Assembly (NCBI GenBank): GCA_013365365.1
Contig: JABVXU010000868.1
Span: forward strand, 1-17,192
Origin: Cruorifilaria tuberocauda
Taxonomy: Eukaryota > Nematoda > Chromadorea > Rhabditida > Onchocercidae
Reading direction: 5' to 3'
DNA: 17,192 nucleotides
The position numbers and the translations under genes were made by a program. Within the stretch, counting starts at the first letter, position 1. Each line of letters starts with the position of its first letter. Shown piece by piece: positions 8,777 through 16,763 of the stretch. Below the pieces are notes generated by a model. The model ran no database searches. It saw only the letters and a program-made list of their open reading frames with translations, and was not told the origin of the DNA.

Positions 8777-8848
8777 GTAAGGTCTACTTTTTGAATGGTT
8801 GAGGTTGTACTCCATTGCAACCTCAACCATTCAAAAAGTAGACCTTAC
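8777..8848. repeat. Perfect inverted repeat, 31-bp arms, 10-nt loop
   Basis: The left arm 8777-8807 begins GTAAGGTCTAC and ends TTGAGGTTG. The right arm 8818-8848 is its exact reverse complement. The loop is TACTCCATTG. I found no mismatch in the 31 pairs. No clear target-site duplication flanks it, and neither arm occurs elsewhere in the window. It would form a strong hairpin in RNA or a cruciform in DNA. It may be a small foldback element, a template-switch product, a small-RNA precursor or an assembly artefact. Confidence 0.97.
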
Positions 8849-9141
8849 TACAAGTCAACATCTGTATCATTTATTATTTACTTCATTACGACCGGCATCA
8901 ATAAGAAAATTGTCTTGAAATTATATTTACATTATTTTTATAATTGCTTGAACTTCTGCATGTTTCTATAAATTCAAAATAATATATGATTATAATTATA
9001 CAAACACAATAAATAAGAAACAGAAAAAGAAAAGTGAAAAAATGAAAGCAATCAATTACTTATAGGTAGTTTTTTTGATTAATAGATATATGGGAATTTC
9101 TGTAAAGCATTTTTAAAGTCATGAGTTTAGAACTCTAAAGC
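8849..9141. other. AT-rich spacer without a supported gene
   Basis: No open frame of note. It contains AATAAA on the plus strand near 9009, and its reverse complement near 8870, which could serve minus-strand transcripts from 9142. Neither position is decisive. Confidence 0.5.
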
Positions 9142-9513
9142 TTATTGAGCACTAAGCGTTTTCAGTTCATGTAAATGGGCATTACTTGATACATATGAAT
9201 AGACGAAGATCAATTTATAAATAAATAGCAATGATGAATTGTCATGATTTGTGAATTTAATACTGAATTTCAATATTCGCTTTGCAAATTTACGTTCATT
9301 GGCATTATTTTTATATTTAACAGGAATGGTGATCATCTTTGTCCTCATGGACTATTTCAGATGATAATTCGTTAAAACTATTATTTATCTAAAGACTAAG
9401 ACGATGAGAAATTACTCAAAGCGAATTGAAGATGATAGCTGAGCACAAATAGTTGCAAATAAAATAAAGTACAACCAGTTGCTTAACATTGAAATGCGAA
9501 ATAAACGAACCAT
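9142..9513 (-). CDS. Candidate two-exon secreted small protein
   Basis: Exon 1 runs 9513-9416 from ATG. A second in-frame Met begins a textbook signal sequence, MLSNWLYFILFATICAQ, with a likely cleavage after ICA. An acceptor-like TTTTGCATCCAG ends 11 bases upstream of the ATG and could be a trans-splice site. Without splicing the frame stops at 9412, just after GA|GTAATT, a usable donor. Joining to exon 2 (9262-9142) through a 153-nt intron ending GAAATTCAG keeps phase and gives 72 aa in total. The predicted mature part is about 47 aa, with one N-glycosylation sequon (NSS) and no Cys. The acceptor lacks a strong pyrimidine tract. No family is recognised. The splice model is my inference. Confidence 0.2.
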
Positions 9514-9523
9514 GACACGAATT

Positions 9524-9990
9524 CTGGATGCAAAATGATTGTCGTTATTTTTGTAAATGACAACTTCTGTGATACCCGTCGACCTGGCAAGTATTTCTTC
9601 GACACATGTTCGTATATATAAACAATAACAAAAAAAACAGTTCCACATGTATTTAATTTCTTTCGCTCTTATCAATTAATGGTTTAAGATTGAGGTATCT
9701 TCGTTCAAAACAAAAATGAATTGATCAAAGTTTGATACTTTAGTTTCCTATTGGTTAACTTACTAATGGAGCTATTAATGATTTTGTATTGATAAAATGT
9801 GAAGTGTTGCTCAATGTATTGGTTGGTTGGAAGAATTGCTGTAGCCAAACAGCCACAACAGCAAGCATATCATAAAGATCGGATCAAATAGAAAAATAAG
9901 GAGATACGAATTTGTACACTGTGACAAACGCCTTAGATAAATAAAAATAATTCAAAGTCAGAACATATCATATTACGTTACTTTTAGACC
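9524..9990. other. AT-rich spacer without a supported gene
   Basis: The minus-strand open frame that ends at 9412 extends upstream to 9675 without a convincing start (internal ATG at 9648). Otherwise there are no features. Confidence 0.4.
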
Positions 9991-10248
9991 ATGGCTATTA
10001 TTTTCATTTTTCATTTTATTCGACGAAATTGGTTAAGGAATTCTTCCACTGTATTTATCGTTATGAATGAAGTATTAAATGATGATAAATATACTAGAAG
10101 CATCAAGAAAACTGGTAATGCATTGAACCAAAATTTAATGGTTAATTCTGTTAAACAAAGAAATATTAACTTGCCCAGAAAATGGCACGAATTACGGAAT
10201 TCGTTTAGAATAGATGAGCTGAGAATTATCTTAGGCACATCCCGATGA
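9991..10248 (+). CDS. Small ORF, 85 aa, with ACCATGG start context
   Basis: The ATG sits in ACCATGG, an optimal animal initiation context, directly after TTACTTTTAG. That sequence is an acceptor-like site whose TAG is also an in-frame stop, so this must be the start if the frame is used. Residues 1-10 are hydrophobic (MAIIFIFHFI), then Arg-Arg. The rest is basic and hydrophilic and ends KWHELRNSFRIDELRIILG plus TSR. The C-terminal 20 residues could form an amphipathic helix, and several basic pairs could be processing sites, so a peptide precursor is conceivable. AATAAA follows at 10413-10418. The minus strand is also open (90 codons from ATG at 10283), which weakens the case. No family is recognised. 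Confidence 0.25.
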   Translation: MAIIFIFHFIRRNWLRNSSTVFIVMNEVLNDDKYTRSIKKTGNALNQNLMVNSVKQRNINLPRKWHELRNSFRIDELRIILGTSR

Positions 10249-10838
10249 CACCGACACCTTGCTTGAAATTCATGAGTTCTCATACACACGTTTCAGTAAA
10301 GAACAGAAGTGTTTCTGCATAATGTAGGTCCGTGTAGCGAAGATGTGTGACAGTTTTTCCCTACAATTTGATCCGCTACTTGAAAGTAATTTTTAAACAT
10401 GGAAATTAGTCGAATAAATCACGACATAGTTTGTAATCACAGGATCAGATGTACAGTGAGGTAATACCAAATTCTGTAATATAATCAGCACGGCCTCTCC
10501 GCATAGCTTGATGAGAAAAAAAGAAATTTAAGACTTACAATGATTAATCAATTTATCGACAATGAATAGATTCATATGCGTTTAATTACTGGGTTGTTGA
10601 ACCAACACAAAATTCCGACTTCAAGATCTAACTGTGGACCGTTTTCAAAATAGAGCTTAAAATTAACAAAATTAGAATATTATGTGTGATGCGATGGATC
10701 ATTAAAAACAGAACAGAATACTTGAATAAAAATGTAAACTGGTAAATATAAGGTGGCATAAAGCGAAATGGAGCTTAGGAAAGAAAAGAGTGCTCATGAA
10801 GTCGTTTCAATTAATTTAATGAGTACGCAAGCACCTTC
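10249..10838. other. AT-rich spacer without a supported gene
   Basis: No coding frame is supported. It contains the AATAAA at 10413-10418 that could end the preceding frame. Confidence 0.45.
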
Positions 10839-10840
10839 AA

Positions 10841-10927
10841 CCACACCCGATTGAATTGTAGGCAACGACAGTGACATAAAGATCCTCAAAGTATAAATAC
10901 CATCAACCCCTCTTACCTTTAGTTTCA
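10841..10927 (+). promoter_or_regulatory. Candidate core promoter: CACCC box, TATA, initiator
   Basis: TATAAATA lies at 10892-10899 in an otherwise less AT-rich patch. Its first base is 29 bases upstream of A10921 in TTAGTTT, which fits the initiator consensus YYANWYY at the right distance. A KLF/CACCC-type box (CCACACCC) sits at 10841-10848, and a TGACATAA bZIP-like site lies at about 10871. A pyrimidine-rich leader follows the proposed start site. TATA-like octamers are common in AT-rich DNA, so the spacing to the initiator is the main support. Confidence 0.3.
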
Positions 10928-11057
10928 TCTTTCACTTCTCTTCTATTTCTTTCCATTTTTTCAACTTCATTTAATTTACCGCTCTTAGCTGAACGTTTTT
11001 GCTTTTTGAAGTTGCTTTTTAAAGTAATAGAAATCCTTTGGTTATACTTCACGAAGA

Positions 11058-11153
11058 ATGAACATTATTGAAAATACTACACTAATTTATAAGTTTATGG
11101 TCAACGTTGTACAAATTAATGTTTTTAAAAACAATAGCCGTTTAAAAATTTGA
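11058..11153 (+). CDS. 31-aa small ORF downstream of the candidate promoter
   Basis: This is a clear ATG frame about 140 bases after the proposed transcription start. Its context is AAGAATGA and it encodes 31 residues beginning MNIIENTTLIYKFMV. There is no motif or signal, and it could be a leader frame or random. The TATA/initiator pair is the reason for noting it. Confidence 0.08.
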   Translation: MNIIENTTLIYKFMVNVVQINVFKNNSRLKI

Positions 11154-12348
11154 GCCGAGAATCCGTCCAATAAATTATGTCAAAACTTAACTGCATCTAC
11201 AATACTGCAGTTAATAATATTCTTTCCTTACTTTATCCAAAAAAAGAAAAAAAAAACTTGCCATTTTAAAGTCGCTTGATGAATTGACTGATGAAAAGGA
11301 TGGCGTTTCTCAAATAATTGAGATCAATATTTATTGGTACAAAATAGTGAAGTGAATTAAATAAAAATTCATTCAATGATGATCGGTAAGAGTCAGTCAG
11401 AGCAAAACGAAGCATTTAGGATGTAAAATATTTCTCTCGAACTTGCTAAACATTTTTATATCTAAAATTTCACTTAACGAAACGATTCATAATTCGTGAG
11501 ATAAACTCAAAAGCTAGTGATTCTGGAAGATGACTTTGGATTTATGCTAACTACTAAATAAGGACAAAAAAAATCATTAAATTTAATTTATGCTGAATAT
11601 TCTTTAGATAAGAAATAAAACTTCTATGCATTTAAAGTTTTGTTCCTATGCTCGTTTTGGCATCAAGTTTAAGTTTAAATTTAATTTATAATGATTAAGG
11701 AAATTTATCAAATGAATTAGTTGATTGTACTTCATTCTTCATGCTTATGTATTATGGGATTTCAGTGTAAGAGTTGTGCATATTTGAACTAGACAAAGAA
11801 AAGATCAGGAGAGCTTTGTATTGGTGGATACGATTTTTTTTTATTGTTGACTACATTAATTATTGAAAAAAGAAAAGGAAAAACACTTATAAATATTGTT
11901 TCTTGTGAATTGGAAATTTGACAATTCAATTTTTTGTCAGTAAAAACAGCAAATATTTGACAGCTGACATTTGAAGAAACGATTAGAAAATTTTCGTATT
12001 GGAGACAATATATGGCATCTGAAAAAGAACGAATATTTTACACAAAATAATGAATTCTTCCAACATAGCGCCATGTATTGCAAGGAACGAAGTATTATTT
12101 GTGCTGAAACAAAATAGCATGTTTCTATGATAGGGAAAAAATGTTTTTTGCATGGTGCACAAGTTTGTAGTGGAATTTAACAAGATCAGAAGTTTTTTGA
12201 TGAATAATATTTGTTTCCTGTTCAGAAAAGGCAAAAGCTAAAAGGACATTCCTTTCTGCTGATGATATAAACAATACAAATGAAACCATTGAGCAAAAAT
12301 GATTTCATTGATAAAATTATGACCCAATGAAAATTTTCAAGCATTTTC
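11154..12348. other. AT-rich region without a supported gene
   Basis: Minus-strand frames of 70-83 codons near 11983-12434 lack ATG starts, and their AT-rich codons give Ile/Leu/Phe/Lys-rich products. CTTTTTTTTATTG-like homopolymer runs are frequent. No repeats or RNA genes were recognised. Confidence 0.45.
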
Positions 12349-12801
12349 CTAACATAGAAGATTTTTAATCCTTTCAACAACAATTTTAATATCTTCTTTT
12401 TTGCACTGTTTTGCAAAATTTTCGTTTTTCGCACAACTGAGGGAACTAAGAATAGTTAATATGTCCAAGTGATAAAACGCAGGCAATACTGAAGCATTAG
12501 CAAATAGTTATAATTAACTTGGTAAAATCAAATGACGGCAACGTGAGAAGCTCAACCGGAAAGTAGCAGAAGGAGAAATGAAAATGTGGTGGAGCTCGAA
12601 ATCCTGGGATATTGTATGATTGCAGCATGAATTGACGAGATCACTTAAATTGCCAATCTTACAGCGATGAAACCCATTAAAAATCAAACCCTCTAGATAA
12701 TTATCAAGAAACTTTTGGAAACCATTCTTAACTACAAAATTTATCATATAACCAAACAAAATAATTAAACTAACAAATCCTTTCATTAGTAAATTTTCCA
12801 T
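12349..12801 (-). CDS. Candidate two-exon secreted small protein
   Basis: Exon 1 starts at ATG 12801 (context AATCATGG). It begins MENLLMKGFVSLIILFGYMI, a signal peptide or membrane anchor. Read through, the frame is 95 codons and stops at 12514. A good donor, CGCT|GTAAGA, lies at 12663/12662. Splicing a 174-nt intron to CTAATGCTTCAG (ending 12489) keeps phase and adds 45 residues from LPAFYHLDIL to IKNLLC, ending in TAG at 12351-12349. The spliced product would be about 92 aa. It has three Cys in the C-terminal part (one in SSLSC, one in AKQC, one at the end) and a charged helix-like segment. No AATAAA follows closely, but AATGAA lies about 50 bases on. No family is recognised, and whether the gene is spliced or read through is undecided. 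Confidence 0.22.
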
Positions 12802-12841
12802 GATTCATTATTCTTATAAATGCAAGAAAGCTTAATGTTGT

Positions 12842-13024
12842 ATGCAGTTAAAACTGTTTTACAGAATTTGTTCTATTTTGCTATATTTCCATCTTTGTCA
12901 ACATCTTCACCGCAAATTAACCCGGCCTTTTTGTGAATGCGCCCGAAGCTTTGCTATGGGCTTCTGTGTGCTCTATTGTTTACCATTGTACAAAAGTTTA
13001 TCGGGGGTGTATCTGCTGACCTAA
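12842..13024 (+). CDS. Candidate secreted Cys-rich peptide precursor, 60 aa
   Basis: The ATG lies 40 bp from the ATG of the divergent minus-strand candidate. Residues 1-21 (MQLKLFYRICSILLYFHLCQ and H) resemble a signal peptide. The predicted mature part contains CECARSFAMGFCVLYC at residues 31-46, that is C-x-C-x8-C-x3-C followed by a hydrophobic tail. The spacing is one residue off the C-x-C-x7-C-x3-C of endothelin-type peptides, but I have no evidence of common descent. The stop falls inside the first copy of a diverged tandem repeat. AATAAA with a GT-rich element follows at 13220. The codons are richer in G+C than the flanks. It may be chance, as the frame is short. Confidence 0.22.
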   Translation: MQLKLFYRICSILLYFHLCQHLHRKLTRPFCECARSFAMGFCVLYCLPLYKSLSGVYLLT

Positions 13025-13088
13025 GGTCATGGTTTATGATTGTACAAGAGTTTATTTAAGGGAGTGTATCTACTGACCTAGGGTTATC
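12978..13088. repeat. Diverged tandem duplication, two units of about 54-57 bp
   Basis: Copy 1 (12978-13031) and copy 2 (13032-13088) share the ordered blocks GTTTA..ATTGTACAA, AGTTTAT, a G-rich stretch, GTGTATCT, then CTGACCTA. The differences are several substitutions and about 3 bp of insertion in copy 2. Copy 1 overlaps the end of the candidate 60-aa frame. It is a segmental tandem duplication, not a microsatellite. Confidence 0.85.
13017..13029. promoter_or_regulatory. Everted nuclear-receptor half-sites (TGACCT-A-AGGTCA)
   Basis: TGACCTAAGGTCA is two perfect AGGTCA half-sites in everted orientation with one base between them. AGGTCA is the consensus core half-site of nuclear receptors. 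The duplicated copy has the degraded version TGACCTAGGGTTA at 13073-13085. Function is inference only. Confidence 0.25.
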
Positions 13089-13219
13089 ACGATTACTCTT
13101 CTTTACTAATTGTTGTTACTATCAGTTCTGATAAAGCATTCGTGTCGCCTTGGACGACCAGCAAAGAGCTCAGTTTTCACTCAACTGTAGTATAATGTGA
13201 AGGTGTCCAGTCAAAGTCA

Positions 13220-13225
13220 AATAAA
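13220..13225 (+). terminator. Poly(A) signal AATAAA with GT-rich element
   Basis: AATAAA is followed within about ten bases by TTGTCTGTG. It lies about 200 bases after the stop of the 60-aa plus-strand frame, so it could end that transcript. Confidence 0.25.
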
Positions 13226-13816
13226 TTATTTGTCTGTGAAATCCCAATCCAAAAAAGTTCACAACAGTATTGCATGTGTTCAGTCAGCTTTTCATCTCAA
13301 ATATCGCTTGAAAACAAGTAGTAAACAAGATGTCATTTCTGAGCTATTTCGCGTCACAATGCACTGATTCTTCGTAAGAATGACCTGAAATTAAGTTAAA
13401 AGACTGCATATCAAGGAGAAAAGTTGAATCGTTGGAGACGTGGGGAGAACTTGCTTAACCTTAACCAAAAAAATTTTTTAACCAAATAAGCCTAATTTCC
13501 ATCCTCATATCTAACACCACTTCGCAGAAGAAACAATAGCTCTCATCCTTATTTACAATCTTTAGTGATCTCCTTATCGCAACGTCTGGTCTTCATATTT
13601 TATTCCCAAGCTCTAGAAATCAGATTAACTTTTGAAGTAAAATTTAAAGAATAAATGGTTAGTCAAAGTAAGTCAAAAGAATACAAAAAGTAAAGATCCT
13701 AAGTAACACACTAAACATTACCGTCAAATATTCATTGGCCTAATGATGTTACGATTTTAGCAGGTCTGCTATTATTTTAGTGATAAATTTGCCCTGCATC
13801 TTTCTTAATGTTATAG
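13226..13816. other. AT-rich spacer without a supported gene
   Basis: No supported coding frame. An acceptor-like ACGATTTTAG ends near 13760. The following plus frame runs past 13816 into the short possible exon described next. Confidence 0.4.
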
Positions 13817-13867
13817 GCAGCGGAGCTGGGTGCAGTCTGTACCTAAAAGAGGAATTTGCATGCGAGG
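13817..13867 (+). other. Possible 51-bp internal exon
   Basis: A segment bounded by an acceptor-like ATGTTATAG and a strong donor GAGG|GTGAGTG. It is open in two plus frames, one encoding SGAGCSLYLKEEFACE. No neighbouring exon could be joined with confidence. A minus-strand frame without an ATG (13811-14113) overlaps it. Confidence 0.12.
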
Positions 13868-13969
13868 GTGAGTGAGAAAACATATTCTCCACAGCTTCAG
13901 CTTTATGAGATTTTCGGTGATAACCATTAGCAAAGTCTTATATAGCAAAAGAGAATTTAAAATGGAAAA

Positions 13970-14158
13970 ATGATGAAAACCGATTATTTTGGAAGACAAT
14001 GTGACAGTGCAATAATATTCGAATGCAATAGCAGAGTAACGAGAGTGAGTTGTTTTTGGATCTTTGAGGTGGCAATTCAAATAATCATTAAAGCTGCAGC
14101 TAAAAGGAACCAACTACATAAGAATTTTTCTAGAGAACACCTTGCGCAAAAAGTTTGA
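13970..14158 (+). CDS. Small ORF, 62 aa, with a close poly(A) signal
   Basis: It opens with ATG ATG in an A-rich context (GGAAAAATGATG) after an in-frame TAA, so the start is fixed. The product begins MMKTDYFGRQCDSAIIFECN. It has three Cys in the first half, a short hydrophobic stretch (FWIFEVAIQIII) and a basic, hydrophilic C-terminus ending LAQKV. There is no N-terminal signal peptide. AATAAA at 14170-14175 lies only 12 bases after the stop, which would be a very short 3' UTR. The minus strand is also open over most of it. No family is recognised, and chance is a real possibility at this length. Confidence 0.18.
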   Translation: MMKTDYFGRQCDSAIIFECNSRVTRVSCFWIFEVAIQIIIKAAAKRNQLHKNFSREHLAQKV

Positions 14159-14175
14159 ACTTTAAATGAAATAAA

Positions 14176-14665
14176 AGATGCTCGAAAAAGAACCAAGTAG
14201 AATGTAACGTTTTCTCTCGTTGATTAGAAACAAATGTTGTTGCTAAGGAACAACACCTACGCTGTTTTTAATAGATGTCATCGTATGGAAGCAAGTGAAA
14301 AAGAAAGCCACGTTACTTAATATTGCAAAAAAGTTCTCTTTTCTAACAAATTTAAAGAAAATTTACCTTCCTGGTCTACAAATTTCTACATCTATATGCA
14401 TAAATTCTTCACATTTCCAATACCTCCATCACTTTTGAAAATTCTCTTCACTTCTGTCCGAAGAGGAGAGGAGACTCATTACTACCTGAGATAAAATAAG
14501 AAATTTTGGACAATTTTCGGATACAGCTTACTACTTCGACGTTATATTTAATTGATGAAACATTTTAATTTTTCAATTCCCATAAATCTTTTTGCAAAAT
14601 AAGAAAGGTCCATAGAACTGAAAAGCATTGGGTAATGGATCAGAAACAAACAGATAAGTAAGAGA
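14176..14665. other. No supported gene; short purine/pyrimidine tracts
   Basis: No frame of note. AAGAGGAGAGGAGA (about 14461-14474) is a small purine tract. The region leads into the G-rich tract at 14666. Confidence 0.5.
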
Positions 14666-14697
14666 GGGTAAGAGGGGGGAGAGAGGGGGAGGCGGGG
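14666..14697 (+). other. G-quadruplex motif in AT-rich surroundings
   Basis: Four G-runs of 3, 6, 5 and 4 (14666-14668, 14674-14679, 14685-14689, 14694-14697) are separated by loops of 5, 5 and 4 bases. This satisfies the usual G3+N1-7 definition of an intramolecular quadruplex. The whole 14657-14700 stretch is almost pure purine on the plus strand. It is the only such cluster in the window. Confidence 0.85.
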
Positions 14698-15456
14698 AAA
14701 TATTGTCGTATTCGCATAAGATGAGTTTATCACTCTATAGATGATTGAAGTAGGATAAGCTGTAACTAAATGGTGTTACAGGTAGAATTGATGAAGAGAA
14801 ATATATTAATGATAAGTATGGTTTGTTTTTAATAAACAAGGTATTTAAGCACAACATACACGTAGACATAACACTGTACTGTCCACAATATTATCCAAAT
14901 ACCTTTACAAAAGAGACCACGGAGCTGTTAAACACTTCTCCCTGTTTCACAAAGTAAACAGATTACGTGGCAGACAAATAGATAGACACATCGCTTGATA
15001 AGCCGTTATAAAATTTAATTCACAACCGAAAATTCTCCTTTTAAAAGCAATTGGCTTATTACTCATAGCATTATCAATCTGTCTTTAATATTGAAGAGAA
15101 AAATGATTGCAGCATGATCACCACGCAATCCATTTCCATGAAATTGATCAATCATGTACACTACTGAGAAGAATGCATATATTTGGCGCTGTAAAGCAAT
15201 TTATAACACACATCCTAAAATTTTACTTAATTTTCACATGGAGTATAATCATTTTAAATGTTTACCCTTATCAAGATCTCACTTTTTAAGTTTTTTCGTT
15301 AGATTCATTATTTATGAATATTCAAATTTTAATGAAATATGAAATCCATAAGAACAGTAAGTAATGAAAAATTATCGAGGAAATAAGATATTAAGGCCTG
15401 AAATATGAAAATAGAAGGAAGTCGATCGAGTGAATAAGGAATACGATAGATGTGAC
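14698..15456. other. AT-rich region without a supported gene
   Basis: Frames of 60-62 codons near 15107-15342 overlap one another in different frames and show no motif. No RNA gene or repeat was recognised. Confidence 0.5.
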
Positions 15457-15470
15457 AGGTGCAAAGGTCA
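15457..15470 (+). promoter_or_regulatory. DR1-type nuclear-receptor site
   Basis: AGGTGCAAAGGTCA contains CAAAGGTCA, the core favoured by HNF4-type receptors, preceded by a half-site-like GGTGCA one base away. It is a single-base departure from the common DR1 consensus. It lies in a locally G+C-richer patch (about 15420-15610) that has no coherent open frame. Confidence 0.22.
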
Positions 15471-16763
15471 AGTGTCAGACTTTTCTGTCTGAGTTCAAGG
15501 ACTGATTTTAAAGGACACAGTAGCAGAACATTTATTCGGGATAGAGAAAAAAGGCGGAGAGAACAAACACTGGGATGATTAGACGCCTATGTTGAAGGAC
15601 GTAATCAACTATCGAGCTATGAATATCTCGTCTGTTACAATAATTTTCCTCCAACTGTATCTCAGACTTTCCCTCACTGGTAAATAGTATAGTTCAACTT
15701 CAGGGATCAAAACCAATAATTCACAGTAATTCATTGAAAATTCACCTAAAATCAGTGATACTTAAGCATAAAAACTGATTTTCCAATCTGCTTTGTGCTT
15801 AATTCTAATATTTTTCTTGAATAGACCAAAATAAACAATCTGTAATACCTACACTAACGATCGCTTATTTTCATTTTCGTGCAATTTGATGTGCTTAAGA
15901 CTAGCGAATTTGTCTATCAAAAGGACTACAAAATTGAAAAAATATAAATGACTTCCAAATTTCATCTTTCGGAAGGAAGCTTAGGGAAAAGTGTACTACA
16001 GTGGTAAAAAAACAGGCCTATCGATCTGAACCTCTTTAAACAGCTAATAACATCGGAAGTAAAAATAAATTCTTTGAAATAAAATTCGAGATTTCTTGAA
16101 GACCAATCGAAGAACCATTTAACAGAAATTTTCAAAAAAAGCACTTCGAAAAAGTATGAATAAGGAAATTGGAAAGTGCGGACGATATAGCAATTGCGAA
16201 TTGTTGCAGGATGGGCATGGGGATATTAGCAAGCAAAATTTTACTTAAATTTAGTTGTCATATACGGACTTTCATTTTATAAGGCTCTCCGTCTGAAAGA
16301 GCACAAATACAGCTTTTGTTCGTTTTGAAAGCCACCGATCATTTTGAATGGTTTTATAAAAAATTGTTAATTTGGCACAGGTTAGATAGTTTAGACATAT
16401 TATCTCTTACTTCTCACTGATAATAATTTCTGCTAATAATTAAATAAAACTCAGTAGTCTAAATATCTGAACTACCAAAATAAATTCTTTTCTAAAAACA
16501 GATAACCGGCTGGAGAGGTATGTGTCAGCAACACTTACTGAAAGTAGTGGATTCTTCATTTTCAAATAAATATAGATAAGATAAGGCTTCCAAACGAGCA
16601 CACAGGTTTGAATTTAAAGAACTTTGAAAATATTTATGAAGTTAAGATTAAAAGAATATAATAACAACGAAGTCTTGCCATAAATAATACTTAAGCTGGA
16701 AGAATGTAGTTCGGTTTATTAATTAATAAAAAAGTCAATATAGAAGCGGCTGCATAATACAGA
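15471..16763. other. AT-rich region without a supported gene
   Basis: It contains a perfect 6-bp stem with a 6-base loop (TCAGACTTTTCTGTCTGA, near 15475-15492) and a 16-bp possible micro-exon (16502-16517) between AAAACAG and GTATGT. No coding frame is supported. Confidence 0.45.

Noticed and set aside
8800..8812. TGAGGTTGTACT at the hairpin arm resembles the start of let-7.
   Set aside because: The seed differs (GAGGTTG, not GAGGTAG), the rest does not match, and the stem is perfectly paired, unlike a nematode microRNA precursor.
12617..12660. The Cys-Cys in the read-through form of the 12801 frame suggested an insulin-type A chain.
   Set aside because: The required Cys four residues after the pair and the later Cys spacing are absent.
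13811..14113. 100-codon minus-strand frame opposite the 62-aa candidate.
   Set aside because: It starts without an ATG. It could be an exon after TTATGTAG, but no flanking exon or poly(A) signal supports it, so it is treated as the weaker alternative.
12615..15117. The 15-mer ATGATTGCAGCATGA occurs at about 12615 and at about 15103.
   Set aside because: No similarity extends beyond the 15 bases, and a chance match of this length is not very unlikely in 17 kb of biased sequence.
15400..15495. Short plus frame containing CDRC (KEVDRVNKEYDRCDRCKG), like half of a zinc ribbon.
   Set aside because: It is only 24 codons between stops, with no partner Cys pair, no good splice sites and no start.
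16502..16517. 16-bp micro-exon between TTTCTAAAAACAG and GTATGT.
   Set aside because: The sites are fair, but no flanking exons could be identified and such pairs arise by chance.
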